From Oegoconia quadripuncta (lineage: Eukaryota; Arthropoda; Insecta; Lepidoptera; Autostichidae), in assembly GCA_949316235.1 (NCBI GenBank), contig OX438744.1, positions 38,622,778-38,686,777 on the forward strand: a stretch of 64,000 bases of DNA. The letters are read 5' to 3'. The position numbers were made by a program, and so were the translations under genes. The notes under the pieces are model-generated. The model made no database searches. It was not told where the DNA came from and saw nothing but the letters and a program-made list of their open reading frames with translations. Positions 20,778-29,400 of this stretch are shown in pieces. Within the stretch, counting starts at the first letter, position 1, and each line of letters begins with the position of its first letter.

Positions 20778-21380
20778 TTAATCCTCATAATATGATGGCT
20801 GATCCTTGTCCACTTTTTTTAGAGAGTCCAGTTTTTCATTCAATTCCGATTTTAACTCTTGTATCATGGTGTCCAAGTTTTTCTCATTAAATTTTTCTAT
20901 CTTACTTTCTTCTGTACTAGCTTTCGCCGTCTCTTTCTCATCTTCACTGAAGAGTTCAGAAAAATTTTTTCTTATCTCAGAAAACGTAGCAGGCAGATCT
21001 TGGGATTTTGTAATATTTAGTATATCGTTTACATCGACTATAGTTTTACTTGGAGTGGGTTGATTTTCTTCATAACTGATTGGATAAATATTTTTATTAT
21101 CCTTAGGTTTCTTTTCAGTTTCCTCGCTATAGTCGTATATCTTGGGCTTGCTGGCAGTACCAGACATTTCTACAATCTCATCTTGCAATCTTTGTATAAG
21201 ATTCTCTAAATCAGATATTTGCCTGTCGATATCATTTGAATTCTCATCTGGAGAGTCATGAGAATTGGACTGAACAGATAGCCTTCTAGTATTAATGAAT
21301 TCATCTTCTGTTTTTTTACTGACGTCACTTTTGAACTTGTTAAGGACAGAGCTTTTGGTGTCGTTAAAAAATTGATCCAT
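20778..21380 (-). CDS. Acidic coiled-coil protein, 200 aa, function unknown
   Basis: An ATG-to-TAA frame of 201 codons with AATAAA about 40 nt past the stop. The sequence is Ser/Glu/Lys/Asp-rich. A heptad-like stretch (DRQISDLENLIQRLQDEI, about residues 52-69) and a C-terminal one (MIQELKSELNEKLDSLKK, about 173-190) predict coiled coils. The middle is disordered (SEETEKKPKDNKNIYP). There is no signal peptide or membrane segment. The start lies only 24 nt after the stop of the upstream Pro/Cys frame on the same strand, unusually tight for an insect. No family recognised. Possible alternatives: downstream cistron of a two-gene mRNA, or a gene with its own promoter inside the upstream frame. Confidence 0.7.
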   Translation of the reverse strand: MDQFFNDTKSSVLNKFKSDVSKKTEDEFINTRRLSVQSNSHDSPDENSNDIDRQISDLENLIQRLQDEIVEMSGTASKPKIYDYSEETEKKPKDNKNIYPISYEENQPTPSKTIVDVNDILNITKSQDLPATFSEIRKNFSELFSEDEKETAKASTEESKIEKFNEKNLDTMIQELKSELNEKLDSLKKVDKDQPSYYED

Positions 21381-21404
21381 ATTAGTTTCTTGTACGTGGT
21401 TATG

Positions 21405-21806
21405 TTACTTATATTTTTGATATTTAGCCTTGCATTCTTCAATTTCCTTGCGCCTTTTTATTGCATCACATGGATCTATTGGAGGAGGTGGGGGTGGTGG
21501 CGGTGGTGGATCGCACTCTTTGCGACGTTTCTGTTCCTTATAGGCGTCACAAAAAGTATTGCCTGTTGTCTCTCTCTCTACCTTGCAAACCTTCCGTTCC
21601 TTGTAACGTTTGTAGGGTATTGGGAAGTTCTTGATCTGTTCTATGCAGATTGCGGTGCAGGAAGGTACTGTTGGTCGAGGAGGTGGAGGTGGCGGTGGGC
21701 AGATTTTCTTTCCAGCTTTAATTAGCTTGTTATGTCTCTGGACAGTACAAGGGTCTGGGGGAGGCGGTTCTACATAAGGCGGTAGTGTGCACTTTTTGAC
21801 GTTCAT
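21405..21806 (-). CDS. Proline/cysteine-rich protein, 133 aa, function unknown
   Basis: First in-frame ATG at 21806 (MNVKKCTLPPY), stop at 21405. Open codons continue upstream of the ATG to about 21872, so this could also be a 3' exon: CTAGGTGGTACGCAG just before ATT-ATG is a possible acceptor. Poly-proline blocks alternate with basic Cys blocks: PPPPDPC, ICPPPPPPPRP, ECDPPPPPPPPPPIDPCD, then KRRKEIEECKAKYQKYK. The repeated P(n)-DPC step recalls the DPPHPCDPP module of the gene at 24.3-25.7 kb. No signal peptide. At the stop, TATAAGTAACA could serve as a weak donor, so the last codons may be spliced away. Function unknown. Confidence 0.65.
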   Translation of the reverse strand: MNVKKCTLPPYVEPPPPDPCTVQRHNKLIKAGKKICPPPPPPPRPTVPSCTAICIEQIKNFPIPYKRYKERKVCKVERETTGNTFCDAYKEQKRRKECDPPPPPPPPPPIDPCDAIKRRKEIEECKAKYQKYK

Positions 21807-22052
21807 AATCTGCGTACCACCTAGTAAGATGCTTTCATTTTTCGTACAGTTTAAATAGGCCAATATCGTCAATTGATACTGTAATTAGTTTGATATTCAT
21901 ATTGTCTATTTTTTTGATTCTCGTAAATGGAAATTTCAAGTCCGATCTGGTTTGTCGGGACTGTTGGATGTTGCTGAAATAAAAGGTGACAGTCAAGTCA
22001 CTGAGGTGTCAAGGAAAATTTCTTTTGTTTATTTGCTCGTTTGGCATTCTGT

Positions 22053-22260
22053 AGTTTAAAAAACCGGCCAAGTGTGTGTCGGGCCACGCGCATTATAGGG
22101 TCTGTTTCGCAAGCGATGTGACCGGAGTTGTCACTACGATCGGGTTGTTCTTCCGATCCGCTACAGGGTTCGTACTTGCCCTCACAATGCAGACATAATA
22201 ACCGAATATTGTGCAGCATAAGTTAGTGATGGTGTACAAGTGAAGGGAAGTGAAAATTAA
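22053..22260. repeat. Dispersed lepidopteran repeat (CCGGCCAAG type)
   Basis: TTAAAAAACCGGCCAAGTG begins a repeat found widely in moths and butterflies. The block ATTGTGCAGCATAAGTTAGT and TGGTGTACAAGTGAAGGG recurs at about 34855-34915. Not coding. Confidence 0.5.
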
Positions 22261-23079
22261 ACGGCGGATTTTTGATGTTTCATAAATAATTTTCAACGAA
22301 AAGTACATTTTATAAGTTTTTACCCGACGTCCAAGGAAGGAGAGTAATGTTTTTCGAATGTATGTAATCTTTTTCTTCTAGTGAGGAGTTGCTGGTCCGC
22401 CATCTAGCGCGTCCATAACCGAATTCGGTAAAAAAAATTTCGATTACTAAAACTAAACTATTCTGAACCACTTTCAGTATGGAAGTCCAACAATTTTAGG
22501 CTGGTGACTCCACTCCTGATTACGAATAACTTTCAACCAGGAACCATAGCCGAATTCAGCAGATAATTGTTGTATTTCCATACTAAATATGGTTTCAGAA
22601 TAGTTCACTTCGTCTGGGTAATCGAAAATTTAGTTTGTCCGTTGCTCAAGCAACAGAGACAAACATCCAAATTTTCGGATTTATAATATTAGTTACATAT
22701 AAATTATTTGATTGGCAGAAGATGTATTTATATATGTATATATTAGTATTTATTTATCTATTTAGATATGTAAGTAGGTATGTGTATACAAGTATTATAT
22801 ATTATATTACTATTATTAGGTATTTATTATTATTAAATCTGTACACGTATGTATGTCTATCCACTTCAATTCTCACTCTTGTCACTCACGGTCTTGCTGG
22901 AAGAAATCTCTTTTTAGAGATAAGCTTGCACCATTGTACATCCTCTTTATTGCTGTACTGTTTTTATGATTAGTGTACAATAAACTATAAATAAATAAAT
23001 AAATAAACCTTCGACTATCATTCCATGGGGTTAAAATAAAAATGTTTTATTTTCAGACAACATAGTCCATAGATGTTAA

Positions 23080-23423
23080 CCTTTAGGCGGACGCGGACAC
23101 CGATCGGTGCCAAAAAAACTTTTATACCGACAACACTCGCGGACACCGATCGGTGCCAACGGACACCAGACTTTCAACTCTCAACTGTAATGATTATAGA
23201 GTTCCAATTCCTTTGGACTGTGTTTGAACTTGTTCTCTATTAAATTCCGCATCCAATAATGTGCGCCATGTCATGTTAGCTATGATATTTAGTCTGTATT
23301 TGCGAAAATATTTTTTTTCTCTTTGGGTGGGAGTATAGGCATAGAATTCCAACTACTGTTTTTTATTAGAACAGGCTTAGGAACCTGCCATTCTCATAAC
23401 AATTTATTGAATTACCCGTTTCT
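23080..23423 (+). mobile_element. TTAA-bounded short element, piggyBac-like (copy 2)
   Basis: TTAA at 23076-23079 and 23424-23427. Two exact copies of GGACACCGATCGGTGCC near the left end, 46 bp apart. The rest matches 1359-1716 except for a short deletion near GAACCTGCCATTCTC. No frame for a transposase. Confidence 0.55.
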
Positions 23424-23602
23424 TTAATACTAATGTTACTTACTATATTAATAAATAGTATACCTAAATTTCTTAGATTAAGTACTCTTAAATTTATAGC
23501 CTTAAAGATAACTTATCTCAGACTAGACTCCTCAGACGTCCTCAGAACGTGACCAGAAGAGTCCAATCTGTCTCCATCATCCCTGAGCACCCGCGCATTG
23601 TT

Positions 23603-24026
23603 GTTTTTTTTTTATACACAACAGGTTAGCACTTGACCTCAATCACACCTGATGTTAAGTGAAGATGAGGCCGAAGGTAGAAGCGTACTAACCCGGAAAC
23701 CCAATCTTATTTCGGGAACTGGCTATCTTATCTCTGACAACCGGAAGACAACAATGTTATTAACATTGCTGTTTGATTGATTTAGATAAGATGGTGGTAG
23801 CTAGCCAGGCGGACATTTAAAATGCCCTACCACCAACCAAAACGAGTACTGAACTCATCATCTTCATAATTTTTAGAAATGAATAAACCAATTCTAATGA
23901 AACGTTATATATAACTCAGGAACACGTTTGTGTGACGTCACGCTTCACATATACCCCGATGGGGTTCGAACCCCCGACTTCCGATTCGTAAACCCTATGT
24001 TGTTTACATTGAGCCACGGAGGCGGT
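23603..24026 (-). mobile_element. SINE family A with an extra ~93-bp segment
   Basis: Head at the right end (minus-strand GCCTCCGTGGCTCAATGTAA, B box GGGGGTTCGAACCCC), body and T-rich edge at the left. Compared with 28198-28527, about 93 bp (23858-23950) is extra between the GAGTACT block and the B-box region. Confidence 0.8.
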
Positions 24027-24294
24027 TACTCTAATTAGGCATCAAAGCGTAGAAGTCATCCACGCTGGCATCGGGCAACATTCCGGATGCGCTACAATAG
24101 CGAGGGAGGCGGAAGAAAACCCTAAACACGTCAGATATTATATTTAATACGCAGAGCATTGTAAATTAATATCGATTTATAAAGTTTGCTGTTATGCACG
24201 GAACCCTCAGGGTCCAACTCACACTTGACCGCCTTTTAAGCTACAGTATACAGGGGCTAAAAACAAAAGACAACCACAAGTTATAGTATTGTCT

Positions 24295-24548
24295 TTATTT
24301 CTTGCAAACTTTGGGCTTCTTCACCACGCAAGGTACCAACTTTGGTTCGTACGCCTCATAGGATGTACTGGGACACTTGATGGGTTTTTTCTTCTCTGGA
24401 TTCTTGAGCTCTTGCCTGCAGACAGCTGCTGGTGGGCACTTAACCTTCTTACGGATACCTGGGATGCAGATGGGAGGGTCGCAAGGGTGGGGCGGCTCGG
24501 TAGGCTTGCAAACTTGTACGTTGAAGTGAGCACCAGGTTTACATTTAG
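24295..24548 (-). CDS. Cys/Pro-rich protein, exon 2 (C-terminal)
   Basis: Acceptor TTAAATATTTCAG, then 2 nt, 83 codons and TAA. An AATAAA overlaps the stop, implying a very short 3' UTR. It reads KCKPGAHFNVQVCKP, TEPPHPCDPPICIPG, then KKVKCPPAAVCRQELKNP and a Lys/Cys-rich end CVVKKPKVCKK. The 2-nt start pairs with the 1-nt end of the exon at 25496-25667, restoring a Thr codon, for a 141-residue protein. EPPHPCDPP repeats the DPPHPCDPP of exon 1, and x-E-L-K-N-P echoes ESIKNP, so the two exons look like duplicated modules. About eleven Cys here and many Lys; no signal peptide on exon 1. Family not recognised. Confidence 0.75.
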
Positions 24549-24592
24549 CTGAAATATTTAAGACTCTGTTACTTGGTGGTGATATCTAGGAG

Positions 24593-24834
24593 GGTAACCT
24601 TCCGCTTGGCAAAATATTTTTCGTCAAATTTTACTTCCCAAAAAACTTGTCGCACTAGTTTCATTTCCCAAAAGCATTACTTGGTAAAATGAAACATTGC
24701 CATGTAATTATTTGTTAAACAATAAATTGCGAAAAGTTGTTTTGCCAACAGTTTTTTTGCCAAATGAAAATTTGGGAAACATACTTTGGCATGCGATACT
24801 TTGGGAAACGTTTTTTGCCCAAAAATTAGTAATC
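24593..24834. mobile_element. 242-bp insertion with 9-bp target duplication
   Basis: ATCTAGGAG at 24584-24592 and 24835-24843. The inside is a string of degenerate units around TTGGCAAA and TTTCCCAAA. Ends (GGTAAC and the complement of GATTAC) are only weakly inverted. It lies in the Cys/Pro gene intron, about 45 bp from the exon 2 acceptor. Confidence 0.65.
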
Positions 24835-25049
24835 ATCTAGGAGCTGTTCATTGCATCGAGATGTCGCACTTTCGCTGAAAATCGGGCCTATATACCGAAG
24901 CGATAAAATAAACATTTTTTAAGCGGTGCACACCACTTTACCGTGCATCTCGTCTGTTTTTACCCGACTGCGCCAGAAGGGAGGGTAATGTTTTCACAAG
25001 CTTTTATTTAACTTGCAATGTTCGTATTACCTGTTTACCTGTTTACATT

Positions 25050-25380
25050 TTTTTTATGCAGGACGTGTTCGTAGTTGACCTCAATCACACCTGATGTTAA
25101 GTGAAGATGAGGTCGAAGGTGGAAGCGTACTGACCCGGAAACCCCAACACATTTGGGGGACTGGCTATCTTATCTCTGACAACCGGAACACAACAATGCT
25201 ATTAACATTGCTGCTTGACGGCAGATTTAGATAAGATGAAGGAAGCTACCTAGGCGGATAATTAAAATACTCTACTACCAACCAAACCGAGTACTTAAAT
25301 ATGTACCCCGCTGGGAATCGAACCCGCGACCTCCGAATGGTAAACCCAATGTTGTTTACATTAAGCCACGGAGGCGGTTA
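25050..25380 (-). mobile_element. SINE family A, complete copy in an intron
   Basis: Minus-strand head GCCTCCGTGGCTTAATGTAA with B box GGTCGCGGGTTCGATTCCC, full body, T-rich left edge. It occupies a third of the intron of the Cys/Pro gene. Confidence 0.85.
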
Positions 25381-25495
25381 AAAGGCGGCGGTATTAAAAG
25401 TTTGTTTTTAAAGGTTAGGGCTTATTTAACCATACAACAACAACAAAATATTCTTTATTGTACAACAATAAGAAGCATTAAAAAATCATACGTAC

Positions 25496-25667
25496 TGATC
25501 TCTCCAGGTAAAGCCGGATTCTTGATACTCTCCAAGCAGAGGATCGGTTTTGGGCACTCTCCGTCATCTTCTGCACAAGGATCGCATTTCGGGGGAGGAT
25601 CGCAGGGGTGTGGGGGGTCAACTTTCGCGCACCCTTTTATCTCAATACGATTTGGCATTCCCGGCAT
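25496..25667 (-). CDS. Cys/Pro-rich protein, exon 1 (N-terminal)
   Basis: The ATG at 25667 begins MPGMPNRIEIKGCAKV, then DPPHPCDPPPKCDPC, AEDDGECPKPILCL and ESIKNPALPGEI, with a donor ATCA|GTACGT. The exon ends one nt into a codon, which is what exon 2 (24295-24548) needs. Reading past the donor runs into low-complexity FLMLLIVVQ and a stop, supporting splicing. The predicted product is cytosolic, small, and dense in Cys and Pro. Spacing to neighbours (about 2.7 kb to the upstream-strand neighbour, 1.1 kb to the next) fits separate genes in one cluster. The start is chosen as the first ATG of the frame. Confidence 0.75.
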
Positions 25668-25785
25668 TTTGATCTGTAGAAGATTGTTAGCTTTGAGTGC
25701 AACTCATACTTGAGTAGCTCTTGTTTATGGTAACGAAAGTCTTGATATTGGTAAAAATTATACATGGAAATTTATCCATAGTATG

Positions 25786-26009
25786 GTGGTAGGGCATTTT
25801 AAATGTCCGCCTGGCTAGCTACCACCATCTTATCTAAATCTGCCGCCAAGCAGCAATGTTAATAGCATTGTTGTGTTCCGGTTGTCAGAAATAAGATAGC
25901 CAGTCTCTCAAATGTGTTGGGGTTTCCAGGTCAGTATGCTTCCACCTTCGACCTCAACTTCACTTAACATCAGGTGTGATTGAGGTCAAGTACCAACCCG
26001 TTGGGCATA
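25786..26009 (+). mobile_element. SINE family A, headless copy
   Basis: Plus-orientation body from GTGGTAGGGCATTTTAAATG to CAACCCGTTGGGCATAAAA; the tRNA-like head is missing. Opposite orientation to the intronic copy next door. Confidence 0.8.
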
Positions 26010-26097
26010 AAATAAATGGAAGGTTCTTTTATTAGTCCCGATTCAATGACACGTGAATGTGTATGTCCAAATTTATCCAAATAAAAGTGTTTCATCA

Positions 26098-26245
26098 TCA
26101 TCCTAGCGAACGGCCCCAGAGGAAACGGCCAGCATCGAGCGACTTCCCGCGACATTTATCAGGTCGTCCGTCGACTTTGTGAGTAGAGATCCTACGCTGC
26201 ACTTGCCGGTGCGTGGTCTCCACTCGAATTTCGTCGGGGTCACCA
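26098..26245 (-). pseudogene. LINE family R C-terminal fragment
   Basis: The minus strand reads VEWRPRTGKCSVG, STDDLINVAGSRS and SSGAVR in order, matching VLEWRPRTGKRSVA and its continuation at 53675-53800. Truncated on both sides. Confidence 0.65.
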
Positions 26246-26728
26246 AATTTATCTTGGGAGAAGATAAACTGCCGTGCGTGGTGATCGAGATTTTCTATTG
26301 GAGTGTTGTCTGATCGCAAGAGGGCGAGAAACTGGCCGCGCGTCAGTATACACATATTTAGATTCGCGCCATCTATCGCATTGTTCTGGAACCCGTGAGA
26401 AAGGTACACTTGAAATAAATAGATGGGTTCACGGGCTCGCCGATAGATGGCGCCAGTCTTCACAATTGTGCCGATAAGTCAGGCGAGGTTCTGTACTGAA
26501 CAGCCCAAACGGGCATCACTTCTTCGAGCTATGGTCTACGCACTGCCACTCAAACCTACTAATACGCTGGGTTTTTTGGGTGCCTTTCGTTCGGTTACGA
26601 ATCTCGTAATTCCTGATTCGATCACGTAGCCTAAGGAAACACAAAATAAAAAAAAAATGCTTACTATATTACTCCTTGCGTGTCTTTATTTGGAAAAGAG
26701 AACTGGTGTGAGGTTTTGATGGAAACTG

Positions 26729-26995
26729 CTAATCTCTGTTCCATGAACGGGTATGAATATTATGCTGGGGTTCTGGGGCTTGACAGCAGGGCCTCTCAGA
26801 CGTGCATTGGCACCCGTCACCAACATTATTCTGTTGGCTTTGAAGTTGTCTATTCTGCTGTAGGTTTTGTACTGTGCTCGGCATCACGCAGGGTATACAG
26901 TTCATATCCTGGATTGGTATGTTGCTGTAACCTGAGTTCATATTGCAAGTGTTACATTGGTCGTCGGGCACTGGCATTGCGTTGGGTTTCGGCAT
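26729..26995 (-). CDS. Cys/Gln-rich small protein, 88 aa, function unknown
   Basis: ATG at 26995 (MPKPNAMPVPDDQCNTCN) to TAG at 26729. AATAAA lies about 40 nt after the stop. Cys pairs are spaced CNTC, CIPC, CQC and CC, separated by a Gln/Asn run (NLQQNRQLQSQQNN). The frame stays open about 23 codons upstream without an ATG, so a spliced 5' exon is possible; ATTTTAACATTAG upstream is a weak acceptor. Some of the CxxC pairs could bind metal or form disulphides, but no known zinc-finger spacing is seen. Same strand and Cys-rich style as its neighbours. Existence rests on the open frame, ATG and poly(A) signal. Confidence 0.55.
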   Translation of the reverse strand: MPKPNAMPVPDDQCNTCNMNSGYSNIPIQDMNCIPCVMPSTVQNLQQNRQLQSQQNNVGDGCQCTSERPCCQAPEPQHNIHTRSWNRD

Positions 26996-27599
26996 CGTCC
27001 GGAGATTTTGAAGATGTCTAATGTTAAAATTATATATCCATGGCGTGGTTTGTTCTTTTGACAATGCAATGTGAAAATTTTTGTGAAATGAAAGAAGTGA
27101 TTGTGGCAGAAGTGGCCAGTGTTATGTATTTAAAGAGTATTTATGTTCTCTGAAATAAATAAAGAACGTTGGATATAACATACAGCGCCATCTAGTACCA
27201 CTGTCGGAAATCCAGTAAAGAAACACAATTTAAGACAAGCCTAAAATACCGATCATACGTACAGAGAAAAATTTTAAATAGCAACGGGAAAAATAACAGT
27301 GGCGTTATTTTTCCCGTTGCTAGAGCAACTACGTGACACTCCCGAGCGAGAAAAACCGGAAGGCTACCATAGCTTAATCTAAGACATAATCAAATAGGCG
27401 CTGTGGCAACCTCCTAGCTCGATTCGGTCTCAAGTCATTACAATCACTATGTTCTGTCGTTTGGGTCTCAATTTCCTTACTAAGCAACTATCCTTGTATT
27501 ATGGATACCAGACGGTTGATAAACTACACAAATACTTTCGATCTTCTTGTCGTGTCGAGGCAATTTCAAATTTTATTGGACCATAACTTAGCCACTCTA

Positions 27600-27745
27600 A
27601 CAGCACTCTCTGTGGCGTTAAGGAGGTCGTCAAACAGAATGTTATTTTTTGTATGTGTCTCGACTGTGTAATATTTGTACCTGATTGTTTGTGTCATGAG
27701 ATGGGTTTAAATAAATTTTTCTTTCTTTCTTTCTTTCTTTCAAAG
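27600..27745 (+). mobile_element. Retroposon family E, (TTTC)n-tailed copy
   Basis: Reads GTGTCTCGACTGTGTAATAT, TGTCATGAGATGGGTTTAAA and then (TTTC)n. It is the sense orientation of the copies at 14613 and 53334 and shows that the tail is CTTT-type. Confidence 0.65.
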
Positions 27746-28197
27746 GTGCAGCTGTACATACTTTCGTTTACATACACATTATAAATTAAAACATCCATAA
27801 CTTGGGTACAAATGTCCGTATACAAATATAATATGCTCCTAGACACATCAGCTTAGTAACAATTTAACCACTACACCAAACAGCACTAATAGCACGACAG
27901 GCGCCATAAACGTTTATCTCGTGCGAGGTAATATTTGTCCTGCTCATTCACTTGGAAGCAATATACAACTATCCCACTCTCACACCTACGTCGCGAGCGA
28001 CTAACGATGTCATGCTACGGGGGATAGTCATACAATCTATCAGAACGATTTTCACCTAATTCTAGAAAGGAATCGATGTGAAATTTTGCAAGTTCATGTA
28101 ATTCGGATGACAATACAAAAATTTAGTAATATCGAGGTGATCTGATGATGGAGCCGGGAGGTGAGTAGTTGAACTCTTCAATGGCTAAAATTCAACC

Positions 28198-28527
28198 TTT
28201 TTTTTATGCACAACGGGTTAGCACTTGGCCTCAATCACACCTGATGTTAAGTGAAGATGAGGCCGAAGGTGGAAGCGTACTGATCCGGAAACCCAAATAT
28301 TTGGGGAACATGGTTATCTTATCTCTGACAACCAGAACACAACAATGATATTAACATTGCTGTTTGGCGGCAGATTTAGATAAGATGGTGGTAGCTAGCC
28401 AGGCGGACATTTAAAATGCCCTACCACCAACCAAACCGAGTACTAAACATGTACCCCGCTGGGGATCGAACCCGTGACCTCCGATTCCTAAACCCTATGT
28501 TGTTTACATTGAGCCACGGAGGCGGTT
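28198..28527 (-). mobile_element. SINE family A, complete copy
   Basis: Head at the right (A box GGCTCAATGT, B box GGTCACGGGTTCGATCC on the minus strand), intact body, T-rich edge at the left. Confidence 0.85.
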
Positions 28528-28564
28528 TTCATTGCAAGAGGGACGAAATGAGGTTTTTTATATA

Positions 28565-28980
28565 TACAGGGTGAAAGGCCCTCTCCTAATGAGAGGGCCT
28601 GACAGTTTATTATTTTCTATAGTTAACTATAGTTATTATTACAGTTATATATATATATATTAAGATTTTTTACATAAACATTTCTTAAAGCACGCGTTGA
28701 GGAATCATAAGATCCTTAAATATCATATAAATACTTTGTTATCTTGCAAGAAATCATTTAGGTTATAGTAGCTTTTTTTAACAAGGAAGCTTTTTAGTTT
28801 TTGGGTGAATGATTTGTTTGATTCTATATTTTTAATTTCATTAGGAATGGCGTTGAAAATTTTAATTACCGTATAATGTGGTCCAGATGTAAATAATTTT
28901 AGTTTTGAAAAAGGGTTTTTTAAGTTGATTTTGGGTGCGAGTATTTCTAACAAACCAAAGGTAATCGAAATTTTTTTGAT
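28565..28980 (-). pseudogene. LINE (family J3) C-terminus and 3' end
   Basis: A 76-codon frame on the minus strand reads LFTSGPHYTVIKIFNAIPN, EIKNIESNKSFTQKLKSF and KKSYYNLNDFLQD, a standard ending of insect Jockey-group ORFs. The non-coding 3' part (CTCTCATTAGGAGAGGGCC side, then ATAT run) recurs at 36440-36620. Confidence 0.65.
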
Positions 28981-29400
28981 CGAATTCGACCATGGTTCCT
29001 TAAGGAAAGTTGTTCGTACTCGGGAGTAGAGTCACCAGTTTACGGGAATTACACGAATTCAAATTCACCCTGTACAGTCATTTGTAAATGCAAACAAAAT
29101 TATTATCATAAAATAGTTAATTCAAAAATGTAAATTATACGCTATAAAAAATATTTGTATTGTGTTGTATAAATATATGAATCTGTAATTTAGAATATCA
29201 AATTTGACAACTGAATAATGCTTAATTAGAAAATAAGTTAACTAATAAAATTTTTGCATGCCGCATCACTGGTAGAACATAAGATCCTCAAACTAATTTG
29301 TGACCTTATGAACTATGTTCTTGCAAATAAACTATTCTATTCTATAGAGAAAGTACCAATAATGTTAACAAATACTTTATTTTCTTCCTCAGCAAATTTT

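Noticed and set aside
24289..24552. 87-codon plus-strand frame as a gene
   Set aside because: The opposite strand gives a spliced Cys/Pro product with matching phase, acceptor and poly(A) signal.
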